From: Lachnospiraceae bacterium | GTDB lineage: Bacteria; Bacillota; Clostridia; Lachnospirales; Lachnospiraceae | Length of the DNA: 64,000 nucleotides | Direction of reading: 5' to 3' | NCBI GenBank assembly: GCA_022510745.1 | Contig: JAFLSY010000004.1 | Span: 62,001 to 126,000, forward strand | Part shown: positions 8,670-17,587 of the stretch, piece by piece | Layout of the letters: the number at the start of each line of letters is the position of its first letter | Numbering within the stretch: the stretch's first letter is position 1 | Notes under the pieces: model-generated | Databases searched by the model: none | Seen by the model: only the letters and a program-made list of their open reading frames with translations | What the model was told of the DNA's origin: nothing | Position numbers and translations under genes: made by a program

Positions 8670-10919
8670 ATGGAAACCATAAAAGGATTTGTAGATCACA
8701 TTATCTTTCAAAATGCAGACAACGGTTATACGGTACTGTCTCTTTCTGCAGAGGATGGAGAAACCATACTGGTAGGGATGCTTAAGGGTGCGGCCCAGGG
8801 GGACAGCATTCAGGCGGAAGGGGACTATATTGACCACCCTGTATACGGTGTGCAGTTTAAAGTGACCTCCTTCCAAACTGTCCTGCCGGAGGATGCGGCA
8901 GGTATGGAGCGTTATCTGGCATCCGGTGCCATACGGGGTGTAGGGGCGGCATTGGCGGCCCGCATTGTCAAGAAATTCGGAGCGGATACCTTTCGGATCA
9001 TTGAAGAGGAGCCGGAGCGGCTGGTTGAGATAAAGGGAATCAGTGAACGGATTGCCAGGGAAATCTCCGGGCAAATGGAAGAGAAAAAAGATATGCGGGA
9101 GGCCTTTATCTATCTACAGCAGTTTGGTATTTCCAATGCACTGGCCGTCAAAATCTATAATACTTACGAAAACAGATTATATGGTATCTTACAAGAAAAT
9201 CCTTATAGGCTGGCTGAGGATATCGAGGGAGTGGGATTTCGGATCGCGGATGAAATTGCTGCAAAAATCGGTATACGGACTGATTCAGATTTTCGCATTC
9301 GCAGTGGAATTTTCTATGTATTGCTGCAGGCTGTTCAGGAGGGGCATCTCTATCTGCCCTCTGAAATACTGTTAGAAAGAGCGGAAAGCCTTCTGGGAGT
9401 GGAACAGCAGAATATAGAACCGCAGCTTAAAAATCTGGCGATGGATAAAAAGATTGTACTAAAGAAGCAGGGAGAGGAAACACAGGTTTTTGCCTCAAAC
9501 TTTTATTATGCGGAATTAAACTGCGCCCGCATGCTTTTAGATCTGAATATTCCCATAGAAGGAAATGGCGGATGGCTTCCGGCAGAAGAAGAGCGAATCC
9601 GGACGCGGATAGAAAGTATCACGGCAGCGGAAGAGCTGGAGTTGGATGAGCTGCAGGAAAAAGCGGTGCTGGAATGTATAAAAAATGGTGTTTTCATTCT
9701 GTCCGGCGGTCCGGGTACGGGCAAAACCACCACGATCAATACCATTATCCGCTATTTTGAGGCGGAAAAGCTGGATATTCTGCTGGCGGCGCCCACAGGA
9801 CGCGCCGCAAAACGTATGGAGGAGGCCACCGGTTATGAGGCCCGCACGATTCACCGTATGCTGGAGCTGAGCGGCATGCCCGATGAGGGGAACAGACGAA
9901 ATATCCGGTTTGAGAGAAACGAGGAAAATCCATTAGAAGCGGATGTTATTATAATAGACGAGATGTCCATGGTGGATATCCAGTTGCTGCAGGTGCTGCT
10001 TAAGGCAATTATGCCCGGAACCAGATTGGTGCTGGTAGGGGATGTGGACCAGCTGCCCTCAGTGGGACCGGGACAGGTGCTGCGGGATATGATGTCCAGC
10101 GGGGCTTTTCCAACAGTAGTGCTGAAAAAGATTTTCCGGCAGGCCATAGAAAGTGACATTATTGTCAATGCACATAAAATCAATCGCGGAGAGGATATAG
10201 GACTGAACAATAAAAGCAAGGATTTCTTTTTTCTTGAAAGAAATGATGTTAATGTCATATACAAACACATGGTACAGCTTATCACAGAAAAACTGCCAGG
10301 CTATGTGGGTACGGACGCTTTTGAGATACAAGTGCTGACACCTATGCGGAAAGGGAGCCTGGGTGTGGAAACCCTGAACCGAATTTTGCAAAAATATGTG
10401 AATCCGCCGTCTGAGAGCAAAAAGGAGCATGCCTTTGGGGAAACTGTTTTCAGAGAAGGTGACAAGGTGATGCAGATTAAGAATAATTATGAGTTAGAGT
10501 GGGAAATTGTAAGTAAATACGGAATTCCCATAGACAAGGGCCTTGGCATTTTTAACGGAGATATGGGCAGAATTCTGGAAATCAATGAGTATGCGGGAAC
10601 CCTGACGGTAGAGTATGATGAGCACCGACGGGTGAACTATGCCTTTGTCCAGCTGGAGGAGTTGGAACTGGCCTATGCCATTACCATTCACAAATCTCAG
10701 GGCAGCGAGTATGCGGCGGTGCTGATGCCGCTGCTTTCGGGACCGAGGATGTTGTTTAATCGCAATCTGCTGTATACCGGAGTGACGAGAGCGAAAAGCT
10801 GTGTGACCATACTCGGAAGCAGGGAAACGGTAGGCGGCATGATCAGAAATGCAGATGTCAACCGCCGTTATACGGCACTGGAGGCACGTATAAAAGAATT
10901 GGCAATCATACAATTCTAA
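8670..10919 (+). CDS. recD2: RecD2-type ATP-dependent 5'-3' DNA helicase
   Basis: RecD2 is a superfamily 1B helicase that works outside RecBC in DNA repair and replication-fork maintenance. The 749 residues are typical. An N-terminal OB-like region is followed by helix-hairpin-helix segments (AARIVKKFGADTFRIIEEEP, and YRLAEDIEGVGFRIADEIA). The helicase core has Walker A GGPGTGKTTT near 345, Walker B DEMSMVD near 430, VGDVDQLPSVGPGQVL, and a C-terminal UvrD-like AYAITIHKSQGSEY with LLYTGVTRAK. The ATG has AAGGAAG before it. comFC starts 18 bases later on the same strand, so both may share a transcript. Confidence 0.95.
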   Translation: METIKGFVDHIIFQNADNGYTVLSLSAEDGETILVGMLKGAAQGDSIQAEGDYIDHPVYGVQFKVTSFQTVLPEDAAGMERYLASGAIRGVGAALAARIVKKFGADTFRIIEEEPERLVEIKGISERIAREISGQMEEKKDMREAFIYLQQFGISNALAVKIYNTYENRLYGILQENPYRLAEDIEGVGFRIADEIAAKIGIRTDSDFRIRSGIFYVLLQAVQEGHLYLPSEILLERAESLLGVEQQNIEPQLKNLAMDKKIVLKKQGEETQVFASNFYYAELNCARMLLDLNIPIEGNGGWLPAEEERIRTRIESITAAEELELDELQEKAVLECIKNGVFILSGGPGTGKTTTINTIIRYFEAEKLDILLAAPTGRAAKRMEEATGYEARTIHRMLELSGMPDEGNRRNIRFERNEENPLEADVIIIDEMSMVDIQLLQVLLKAIMPGTRLVLVGDVDQLPSVGPGQVLRDMMSSGAFPTVVLKKIFRQAIESDIIVNAHKINRGEDIGLNNKSKDFFFLERNDVNVIYKHMVQLITEKLPGYVGTDAFEIQVLTPMRKGSLGVETLNRILQKYVNPPSESKKEHAFGETVFREGDKVMQIKNNYELEWEIVSKYGIPIDKGLGIFNGDMGRILEINEYAGTLTVEYDEHRRVNYAFVQLEELELAYAITIHKSQGSEYAAVLMPLLSGPRMLFNRNLLYTGVTRAKSCVTILGSRETVGGMIRNADVNRRYTALEARIKELAIIQF

Positions 10920-10937
10920 TGTAATGGGGGTACCGCT

Positions 10938-11645
10938 ATGCAAATATTACAGATGGTGAAAAATCTGCTTTTTCCCCCTCGGTGTCCGGTGTGCGATGAA
11001 CCGGTACCTTTAAAAGAGGGGCTGATTTGTTCTGCCTGTAAAAAGAAACTGGTTCCTGTCGGAGGCCAGGTGTGCTTCTGCTGTGGGAAACCACTGGCAG
11101 CGGAGGAGGAATTGTGCGGAAGCTGTCGAAAGAGCCCTCCGATTTATAAACGGGGCAGGGCTCTCTACACCTATGATAGCGCTGCAGCTTCCATCTACCG
11201 TTTCAAGTACGGAGGAAGGCGGGAGTATGGGATCTTTTTTGGCAGGGAAATGGCAAAGGAATTAGAAGATTTTATTTATCACATACACCCCGACGGATTG
11301 GTGCCGGTACCGCTCTCATACAGACGTCTGCGGACCAGGGGTTACAATCAGGCGGAACTGTTGGCGGGGGAAATCGGCAGGCAGATGGGCATACCCGTAT
11401 ACAGTCGATTGGTACGGAGAATAACGGACACCCGTCCCCAAAAAGAATTAAATGCCAAAGAAAGGCAAAATAATTTGAAAAAGGCTTTCAATATTGCCCA
11501 AAATGATGTAAAATTAAGTACGATTATAATAATAGATGATATATATACGACCGGAAGCACGATCAATGCGGTTGCACAAGCACTGTTGAACGCTGGTGTA
11601 CGGGAAGTGTATTATATGGCCTTAGCCATAGGAGAAGGTTATTAA
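10938..11645 (+). CDS. comFC: ComFC-family phosphoribosyltransferase-like protein
   Basis: ComFC (ComF/GntX family) proteins are needed for the cytoplasmic step of natural DNA uptake in Bacillus and related bacteria. This one has an N-terminal zinc ribbon with CPVCDEP, CSACKK, CFCCGKP and CGSCRK pairs. The C-terminal half is a phosphoribosyltransferase fold with the PRPP loop IIIIDDIYTTGSTINA and the family motif RGYNQAELLA. The length of 235 is normal. A yvyF-type gene follows after 13 bases, repeating the Bacillus order comFC-yvyF, although the flgM-flgN-flgK genes that come next there are missing here. Confidence 0.9.
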   Translation: MQILQMVKNLLFPPRCPVCDEPVPLKEGLICSACKKKLVPVGGQVCFCCGKPLAAEEELCGSCRKSPPIYKRGRALYTYDSAAASIYRFKYGGRREYGIFFGREMAKELEDFIYHIHPDGLVPVPLSYRRLRTRGYNQAELLAGEIGRQMGIPVYSRLVRRITDTRPQKELNAKERQNNLKKAFNIAQNDVKLSTIIIIDDIYTTGSTINAVAQALLNAGVREVYYMALAIGEGY

Positions 11646-11658
11646 GGAGGTTGTTTTT

Positions 11659-12069
11659 ATGAATGTTAGAAACTGTAGGAAGTGCGGAAGGATTTTTAAT
11701 TATGTAATGGGTCCTCATATTTGTCCGGCTTGTAAAGATGCCTTGGAAGCCGATTTTCAGCGGGTAAAGGCATATATAACCGATAACCGTAACGCTACCG
11801 TTACGCAGGTGGCTGAGGAATGTGAGGTGGAAATTTCCCAAATTCAACAGTGGCTCAGAGAGGAGCGTCTGAGTCTGACAGAAGGTTCCGGAATTATTCT
11901 GCAGTGCGAAACCTGTGGTGCGGCTATTACTTCCGGACGGTATTGCGAGCAATGCAAGCACAAACTTAGCAAGGGACTTAACGATGTGCTGCAATCAGGA
12001 CGGAAAGCGGAGCCTGTAGTTGAGAAGCGGAAAAGGGATTCGGATAAAATGCGTTTCCTGAACAAATAG
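11659..12069 (+). CDS. YvyF-like flagellar-operon zinc-ribbon protein
   Basis: This is a small 136-residue protein of the flagellar-operon family typified by B. subtilis YvyF. It begins NCRKCGRIFNYVMGPHICPA (a CxxC and a CPAC pair), has a helical middle with a putative helix-turn-helix (TVTQVAEECEVEISQIQQWL), and ends with a second zinc ribbon (CETCGAAI with CEQCK). The biochemical role of the family is not established; it is usually found beside flgM and flagellar filament genes. Here it follows comFC without any flagellar gene behind it. The start has an excellent AAGGAGG. Confidence 0.8.
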   Translation: MNVRNCRKCGRIFNYVMGPHICPACKDALEADFQRVKAYITDNRNATVTQVAEECEVEISQIQQWLREERLSLTEGSGIILQCETCGAAITSGRYCEQCKHKLSKGLNDVLQSGRKAEPVVEKRKRDSDKMRFLNK

Positions 12070-12088
12070 GATACGAGGGGCTGATTTT

Positions 12089-12487
12089 ATGTTAAATGAG
12101 GAACGAATCATACTGATGACCCGGATGGCTTCCTATGAGGCCGGCGAAGGTAAGAAAAACGAGGCGATTGGCAGATATTTCCGCAGTGATTATATCGGTG
12201 TTCAGATTGTAAAGTCGGTAATCAGTGCCAGTATAGCTTTTGTGGTTCTTTTTGGACTGTATATCCTGTATGATCTGGAAGATTTAATGACGGAAATCTA
12301 TAGAATGGACCTCTTTCTATTTGCAAAAAATGTCCTGATGCTTTATGCGGGGACAGTGGTCGGCTTTGCGGTTCTCACCTATGTCGTCTATGCCTATCGC
12401 TACAGCAAGGCTAAAAAAAGTCTGAAAAACTATTATAATAATTTGAGAAAATTGGCATCTCTGTATGACAAGAATAATAATTATTGA
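12089..12487 (+). CDS. Unknown small membrane protein, two predicted TM segments
   Basis: The family is not recognised. The 132 residues contain two hydrophobic stretches, about 37-60 (VKSVISASIAFVVLFGLYIL) and about 80-103 (LMLYAGTVVGFAVLTYVVYA). Polar, charged N- and C-terminal ends include a basic tail with YRYSKAKKSLKNYYNNLRK. That pattern fits an integral membrane protein with both ends in the cytoplasm. It is 19 bases from the yvyF-like gene and 11 bases from the next membrane protein, so it sits in an operon leading into cdaA. A scaffold or regulator of that group is possible but unproven. Confidence 0.6.
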   Translation: MLNEERIILMTRMASYEAGEGKKNEAIGRYFRSDYIGVQIVKSVISASIAFVVLFGLYILYDLEDLMTEIYRMDLFLFAKNVLMLYAGTVVGFAVLTYVVYAYRYSKAKKSLKNYYNNLRKLASLYDKNNNY

Positions 12488-12498
12488 AAGGCTTATTT

Positions 12499-13620
12499 AT
12501 GACAAACCTACTGGAAATCAAAGAACTGATAAAACGAATCTACAGTAAACAGGAAGTATTTATCCTGCCTGTGCTGAAATTTTTACTGGCATTTGTAACA
12601 TTGTTTTGCATCAACCGGCAGCTGGGCTATATGGGAAGAATTGACAGGCTTGCTATCGTACTGATAGTTTCTCTGCTGTGCTCTTTTCTGCCTACGGGCT
12701 TTGCAATTTTCTTTGCCGCAGTTTTTGTCCTGTTGCATTTCTATGCCCTGGCGATCGAAGTGGCGCTGGTAGGATTCTGTCTGTTTCTGGTGATGGTTTT
12801 ACTGTTTTTCCGTTTTTCTCCAAAGGATTCGGTGGTGGTACTGTTGACCCCTCTCTGCTTTGGACTTAAGATTCCCTATGTAATGCCGTTAGCCATGGGG
12901 CTGATTGGTACGCCTGCGTCTGCTGTTTCGGTGGGATGCGGTGCGGTTATCTATTATCTTATGCATTTTATTTCCTTAAACGCCAACTCCATCAGAGCCC
13001 TGGATGAAGGAGAGGCCACGGTGCGGCTGCGCATGGTGATTGACGGAATCATAAACAACAAGGAAATGATGGTTATAATAGCGGCTTTTGCTTTTACGGT
13101 AATTGTTGTTTACATTATCAGACGGCTTTCCATAGATCATTCGTGGACCATTGCAATGGTAGCCGGAAACATCCTGAATGTTGTGATTCTGTTGATGGGG
13201 GATTTGATGTACGATATCAATGTTTCCGTTCCGGCGCTTCTTCTTGGATCGCTGATTTCACTGGGACTGGTTGCAGTATTGCAGTTCTTTGTGTTCAGTG
13301 TAGATTATAGCCGGACGGAAAAAGTGCAGTTTGAAGATGACGAATACTATTATTATGTAAAAGCCGTTCCCAAGATGACGGTAGCGGTACCGGAAAAGAC
13401 GGTGAAAAGAATTAATGCGCCGCTGGGACGTTCAACTCATACCAGTAGTGCAAAACAGCCGGTCCGGAACAATACAGGAAGAAATAATGCAAGAAGGAAC
13501 AATGCGGGAAGAAACAACGCGGGAAGAAATTCTTCAGGACGGGGCGGCGTGCCAAGAGTCGGAAGACAGGTGCCTTCCCGGACAATTTCTACACAGAACA
13601 ATGAATCCCTAGAAGATTAA
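12499..13620 (+). CDS. Unknown polytopic membrane protein with Asn/Arg-rich repeat tail
   Basis: This is not a family I can name. From the ATG at 12499 (preceded by GAAAGG; an in-frame TTG at 12484 is less likely) it has 373 residues. The first 270 carry about eight hydrophobic segments. The remaining 100 form a charged cytoplasmic-type tail that includes five copies of a five-residue N-N-x-G-R unit. Such basic, low-complexity tails often bind nucleic acid or anionic polymers. It ends 16 bases before cdaA, so it may be made together with the c-di-AMP synthase. Confidence 0.6.
   Translation: MTNLLEIKELIKRIYSKQEVFILPVLKFLLAFVTLFCINRQLGYMGRIDRLAIVLIVSLLCSFLPTGFAIFFAAVFVLLHFYALAIEVALVGFCLFLVMVLLFFRFSPKDSVVVLLTPLCFGLKIPYVMPLAMGLIGTPASAVSVGCGAVIYYLMHFISLNANSIRALDEGEATVRLRMVIDGIINNKEMMVIIAAFAFTVIVVYIIRRLSIDHSWTIAMVAGNILNVVILLMGDLMYDINVSVPALLLGSLISLGLVAVLQFFVFSVDYSRTEKVQFEDDEYYYYVKAVPKMTVAVPEKTVKRINAPLGRSTHTSSAKQPVRNNTGRNNARRNNAGRNNAGRNSSGRGGVPRVGRQVPSRTISTQNNESLED
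13468..13542 (+). repeat. 15-bp coding tandem repeat, five units
   Basis: Five consecutive 15-base units encode N-N-T-G-R, N-N-A-R-R, N-N-A-G-R, N-N-A-G-R and N-S-S-G-R. The copies differ mostly at third positions and a few first positions, as expected for slippage-generated repeats under protein-level constraint. Confidence 0.85.
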
Positions 13621-13636
13621 GGCAGGATAACGGTTA

Positions 13637-14530
13637 ATGCAGCAGATTCAGGAATTGGCGAACAATATAATAAGGCGTACAATGCCGGATATGGATATTG
13701 TCAGTGCAGTCGAGATTATTATTATCTCATTTCTGATCTATCACATTCTTATCTGGATAAAGAATACCAGGGCCTGGGCGTTGCTTAAGGGCCTTGTTAT
13801 TATTCTTGGATTTTGGCTGGTAGCCGCTTATTTCAAGATGAATACCATACTTTGGTTAGGACGGAATATTCTTACGTTTGCGGTGACGGCGCTGATTGTC
13901 GTGTTACAGCCGGAGCTGCGGAAAGCATTGGAGGAATTAGGCAGTAAGGAGATTATCTCCAATGTGCTGCCCTTTGCGGGAGCCAAGACTGCGGAAAGTG
14001 TATTTTCCTCCAAGACCATCAATGAAATTACTAAGGCCTGTGTGGAGATGGGAAAAGCCAAGACAGGTGCATTGATCGTGATAGAATGTAAGCAGCCTCT
14101 GGGTGATTTTGAACGAACAGGCATCGCAGTGGACGCTCTGGTGTCCAGCCAGCTGCTGATCAATATTTTCGAGCATAATACGCCGCTTCACGACGGCGCG
14201 GTAATCATACGGGGCAATAGGGTGGTGTCCGCTACCTGTTATCTTCCGCTGTCAGACAATCTGAGTTTGGATAAAAATTTAGGAACCAGGCACCGTGCGG
14301 GCTTGGGCATTTCCGAGGTGACGGATGCGGTTACGATTGTGGTATCTGAGGAGACGGGTAAGATCAGTGTGGCCTACAAGGGAGAGCTGACCCGGAATCT
14401 GGATGCGGAAGGATTAAAGGAAGAGTTGAAACTGGCACAGCCCGGCAACGGCGAGGAAGTGAAAAAGTCTCGTAAAATCTGGAAGGGAAGGAGCAGGGCA
14501 AAGAAGCTTGAAAAAGAAAACAAAAATTAA
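13637..14530 (+). CDS. cdaA: Diadenylate cyclase CdaA (c-di-AMP synthase)
   Basis: CdaA makes the essential second messenger c-di-AMP from two ATP at the membrane, linking potassium and wall homeostasis. The 297-residue protein has three N-terminal TM segments (within residues 20-85) and then the DAC domain with the catalytic DGA motif in NTPLHDGAVIIRGNR and the GTRHRAGLGISE motif. A basic C-terminal tail follows. The next gene, cdaR, overlaps its end by 23 bases and glmM follows, which is the conserved cdaA-cdaR-glmM module in which CdaR and GlmM modulate cyclase activity. Confidence 0.96.
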   Translation: MQQIQELANNIIRRTMPDMDIVSAVEIIIISFLIYHILIWIKNTRAWALLKGLVIILGFWLVAAYFKMNTILWLGRNILTFAVTALIVVLQPELRKALEELGSKEIISNVLPFAGAKTAESVFSSKTINEITKACVEMGKAKTGALIVIECKQPLGDFERTGIAVDALVSSQLLINIFEHNTPLHDGAVIIRGNRVVSATCYLPLSDNLSLDKNLGTRHRAGLGISEVTDAVTIVVSEETGKISVAYKGELTRNLDAEGLKEELKLAQPGNGEEVKKSRKIWKGRSRAKKLEKENKN

Positions 14531-15809
14531 ACAAATTTTTCTGAATAACTGGGCGCTGAAGCTTTTTTCCCTGGCAGCAGCATTTCTTCTCTGGCTGCTT
14601 GTAATCGTAGTGGAGGATCCTGAAGCCGAAAAATCTTTTTATGATATTCCGGTCAGACTGGTGAATACGGATGTGCTGGAAGATAATGGGATGGTTTATG
14701 AGATTCTGGACAGAACGGATACCGTGCGGAGCGTTACGGTTACGGCTCCTAAGACGGTACGGGATGAACTGATATCCGGTGATATTGTGGCTGAAGCGGA
14801 TTTTAGTAAGCTGACGGCGGCCAATACGGTGGAAATACGTTTTTATTCCATGCGTTATAATGACAGAATATCGAATATTTCGGGAAGTAATGAGATACTG
14901 AAATTGAATATCGAGGAAAAGAAAACCAAGCGGCTTACGCTGGAGTTGACAACGACGGGAACCGTGGAGGAAGGATATATTGTCAATAACCTTTCCGCGG
15001 ACCAGAACCGGGTTGAGGTTTCGGGTCCGGCATCCATTATTTCCAGGGTTGCGTCGGCCAGTGCAACAGTGGATGTGGCGGATTCCAACAGCAGCATTTC
15101 CACATATGCCAATGTAGTGTTATATGATGCCGAAGGAGAGATAATAGAAAACAATAATCTTTCCATAAGCGTGAAATCGGTTCTGGTACATGTGGATATT
15201 CTGGCATCCAAAACGGTACCGGTTTATTATTCCACTACGGGAACGCCGGCATCCGGCTATCTCTTTACAGGTGTGGTTACCGGTGATCCGGAGCAGGTGC
15301 TGATCGCAGGTGATCCCGATGTACTCTCAGGCATACGCGCCATTGTAGTACCCGGGGAAGAGTTGAATATTACCGGCAGCACAGAGGACTTAATTAAAAA
15401 CATTGATATAAAGGAATATCTGCCGGAAGGAGTTCTGCTGGCGGAAGAGGGCTTTAACGGAAGAATCACGGTTACCGTGTCCATTGAGCCGGAATTTACC
15501 AGAGAGCTGCGTATACCCGCAGACCATATCCGTATTACTGATGTGCCTTCCGGATACACTGTGGAATTGGAAGATGGAAATACCAGTTATACACTCTCTG
15601 TAAGAGGTCTGGAAGAATCGGTAAGCAGGCTGGATGCCAATGCGTTGTATGCGTATATTAGGATGAATATTTTTATGGAAGACCGGAATATAGAAGAATT
15701 AGAACCGGGAATTTATCCAGTGGAGGTGGCCTTTGTACAAGGGGATGATATGGTGTACGTGCAGACCCTAAGGGTGAATATTGTAATCAGTAAGCTGGAG
15801 GAAGAATAG
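14508..15809 (+). CDS. cdaR: CdaR, YbbR-domain regulator of diadenylate cyclase
   Basis: CdaR is a single-pass membrane protein with extracytoplasmic YbbR repeats that regulates CdaA. The 433 residues begin with a basic stretch and the TM segment LFSLAAAFLLWLLVIVV, with the family-typical NNWALKLFSL just before it. Several beta-rich YbbR repeats follow, each with a segment like VPVRLVNTD or VPVYYSTTG. The start is a TTG at 14508 inside the end of cdaA, since no ATG precedes the TM segment and a purine-rich GGAAGGGAAGGAG lies upstream. glmM starts one base after its stop codon, so translation of the three genes is probably coupled. Confidence 0.92.
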   Translation: MKKKTKIKQIFLNNWALKLFSLAAAFLLWLLVIVVEDPEAEKSFYDIPVRLVNTDVLEDNGMVYEILDRTDTVRSVTVTAPKTVRDELISGDIVAEADFSKLTAANTVEIRFYSMRYNDRISNISGSNEILKLNIEEKKTKRLTLELTTTGTVEEGYIVNNLSADQNRVEVSGPASIISRVASASATVDVADSNSSISTYANVVLYDAEGEIIENNNLSISVKSVLVHVDILASKTVPVYYSTTGTPASGYLFTGVVTGDPEQVLIAGDPDVLSGIRAIVVPGEELNITGSTEDLIKNIDIKEYLPEGVLLAEEGFNGRITVTVSIEPEFTRELRIPADHIRITDVPSGYTVELEDGNTSYTLSVRGLEESVSRLDANALYAYIRMNIFMEDRNIEELEPGIYPVEVAFVQGDDMVYVQTLRVNIVISKLEEE

Positions 15810-15810
15810 A

Positions 15811-17160
15811 ATGGGACGTTTGTTTGGAACGGATGGTGTGAGAGGAATTGCAAATGAGGAGTTGACTCCCTTGTTGGCAATGCAGCTGGGGCAGGCAGGA
15901 GCTTATATACTGACCAGGGAGAAAGCACATAAACCGACTTTGATGGTAGGTTGTGATACCAGAATTTCCGGAGATATGCTTGCCAATGCGTTGATGGCGG
16001 GAGCCTGCTCCGTGGGAGCGAACTGTATTTTTGTCGGTGTCATTCCAACACCTGCGATTGCATACCTCACCAGAAAATATAAAGTGGATGCGGGAGTTGT
16101 GATTTCGGCCTCTCATAATCCGGTGGAGTTTAACGGCATTAAGTTTTTTGATGGGAATGGATATAAACTGCCGGATGACTTGGAAGATGAGATAGAAGCT
16201 CTTATTAAGAACGATATGCAGGGTGTAAAGTTTCCTACGGGCTCCGGTGTGGGCAAGGTCAAATACCGTACGGATGCCAGGGAGGAATACATTAATCATG
16301 CGATGCGTGCGGTGCCCATAGAGTTAAATGACGTTAAGATTGTGGTGGACTGTGCGGAAGGAGCTTCTTACTATACCTCGGTGGAAGCGCTGAAAGAAAT
16401 GGGAGCAGAGGTTGTGGCCATACATAATAGTCCAGACGGTACCAATATCAATGCCAACTGCGGCTCCACACATATGGAGGAATTGCAGGCAAGGGTAGTG
16501 TATGAGAAGGCAGATATAGGTTTGGCCTTTGACGGAGACGCAGACAGGTTGCTGGCTGTGGACGCGGATGGCAAGATAGTAGACGGAGACCAGATTATGG
16601 CCATTGTCGGGAATTATATGAAGGAAAAAGGTACCTTAAAGCAGAATACCATTGTGGCTACGGTTATGAGTAATCTGGGATTCTTTCTGATGGCCGAAAA
16701 AAACGGTATTTCTGCTGAGCAGACCAAGGTGGGTGACCGCTATGTGCTGGAACGAATGAAGGAAATTGGCGCAAGTCTGGGCGGAGAACAGTCAGGGCAT
16801 ATTATTTTTTTGGATGAGAATACCACGGGAGACGGGTTACTCAGCGCGCTGCATCTGTTGGAGGTAATGGTAGATACGGGTAAGCCTTTGGCAGAATTGG
16901 CGGGTGTGATGGAGGTACTCCCTCAGGCATTGGTAAACGCCAAAGTAGCCAACCATAAGAAAGAGCATTATCTGGAATATCCTGAAATTGCAGATGCTAT
17001 TGACAACCTGACAAAACGTTTTGCGGGAGAGGGCAGGGTATTGATTCGACCGTCCGGTACGGAACCGCTGGTAAGAGTGATGATCGAGGGTAAGGATAAG
17101 GAACTGATACAGAAGGAAGCAGAGAAACTGGCTGGCCTGATACAGGATATCATGTTTTAG
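15811..17160 (+). CDS. glmM: Phosphoglucosamine mutase
   Basis: GlmM converts glucosamine-6-phosphate to glucosamine-1-phosphate on the way to UDP-GlcNAc and peptidoglycan. The length of 449 is standard. The N-terminus GRLFGTDGVRGIANE is diagnostic. The phosphoserine loop VISASHNPVEFNGIK carries the catalytic Ser near 101, the metal loop is DGDADR near 240, and the sugar-phosphate loop is RPSGTEPLVRVM near the end. It lies one base after cdaR. The glmS gene of the preceding step is at the other end of the window. Confidence 0.98.
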   Translation: MGRLFGTDGVRGIANEELTPLLAMQLGQAGAYILTREKAHKPTLMVGCDTRISGDMLANALMAGACSVGANCIFVGVIPTPAIAYLTRKYKVDAGVVISASHNPVEFNGIKFFDGNGYKLPDDLEDEIEALIKNDMQGVKFPTGSGVGKVKYRTDAREEYINHAMRAVPIELNDVKIVVDCAEGASYYTSVEALKEMGAEVVAIHNSPDGTNINANCGSTHMEELQARVVYEKADIGLAFDGDADRLLAVDADGKIVDGDQIMAIVGNYMKEKGTLKQNTIVATVMSNLGFFLMAEKNGISAEQTKVGDRYVLERMKEIGASLGGEQSGHIIFLDENTTGDGLLSALHLLEVMVDTGKPLAELAGVMEVLPQALVNAKVANHKKEHYLEYPEIADAIDNLTKRFAGEGRVLIRPSGTEPLVRVMIEGKDKELIQKEAEKLAGLIQDIMF

Positions 17161-17167
17161 AAAAGGC

Positions 17168-17196
17168 TTGTGGTTCCTCTATAAAAATGCTATATT
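17168..17196 (+). promoter_or_regulatory. Probable promoter of the HPr gene
   Basis: TTGTGG (17168-17173) and TATATT (17191-17196) are separated by 17 bp, and the start codon follows 30 bases later after GGGAGG. Confidence 0.6.
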
Positions 17197-17226
17197 AGAA
17201 AGAGAAGGAAATGGGAGGTAGACAGC

Positions 17227-17490
17227 ATGGTAAGTCAAAAGGTTATCATCAAGAACCCAACAGGGCTGCATTTACGACCGGCTGGTATCCTTTGTAAGGA
17301 AGCGATGAAATTTAAATCGCTGGTAACTTTTACGTTCAGAGGTAATACGGCAAATGCAAAAAGTGTTTTAAGCGTATTGGGAGCATGTGTAAAATGTGGG
17401 GATGAGGTGGAGTTCATCTGCGAGGGAGAGGACGAAGAAGAAGCGTTAAAAGCCCTGATAAGTGCAATTGAAAGCGGCCTTGGAGAATAA
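17227..17490 (+). CDS. HPr-family phosphocarrier protein
   Basis: HPr carries phosphate from enzyme I to sugar-specific EIIA domains in the phosphotransferase system and acts in catabolite control. In this 87-residue protein the active histidine is present at residue 15 in PTGLHLRPAG. The regulatory serine site is kept at residue 46 (ANAKSVLSVL), so both PEP-dependent and HPr-kinase-dependent phosphorylation are possible. That argues against a Crh protein, which lacks His15. No ptsI is adjacent. The gene appears monocistronic, with its own promoter and a strong terminator. Confidence 0.93.
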   Translation: MVSQKVIIKNPTGLHLRPAGILCKEAMKFKSLVTFTFRGNTANAKSVLSVLGACVKCGDEVEFICEGEDEEEALKALISAIESGLGE

Positions 17491-17548
17491 ACCAATAGAT
17501 TCGATCAATAGATCATTAACGGATTGGATCAATAAATCGGCAAATATA

Positions 17549-17580
17549 AAAGCAGCAGGTCAAACCTGCTGCTTTTCTTA
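17549..17580 (+). terminator. Terminator between converging genes, probably bidirectional
   Basis: AAAGCAGCAGGT and ACCTGCTGCTTT form a 12-pair stem with a three-base loop. TTTTCTT follows on the plus strand and a run of T residues follows on the minus strand, so it can serve both the HPr gene and the DUF3048 gene. Confidence 0.93.
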
Positions 17581-17587
17581 ATATATT

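Noticed and set aside
17490..17545. GATCAATAGATC-like short repeats after the HPr gene as an attachment site
   Set aside because: The copies are imperfect and short, with no integrase or mobile element beside them.
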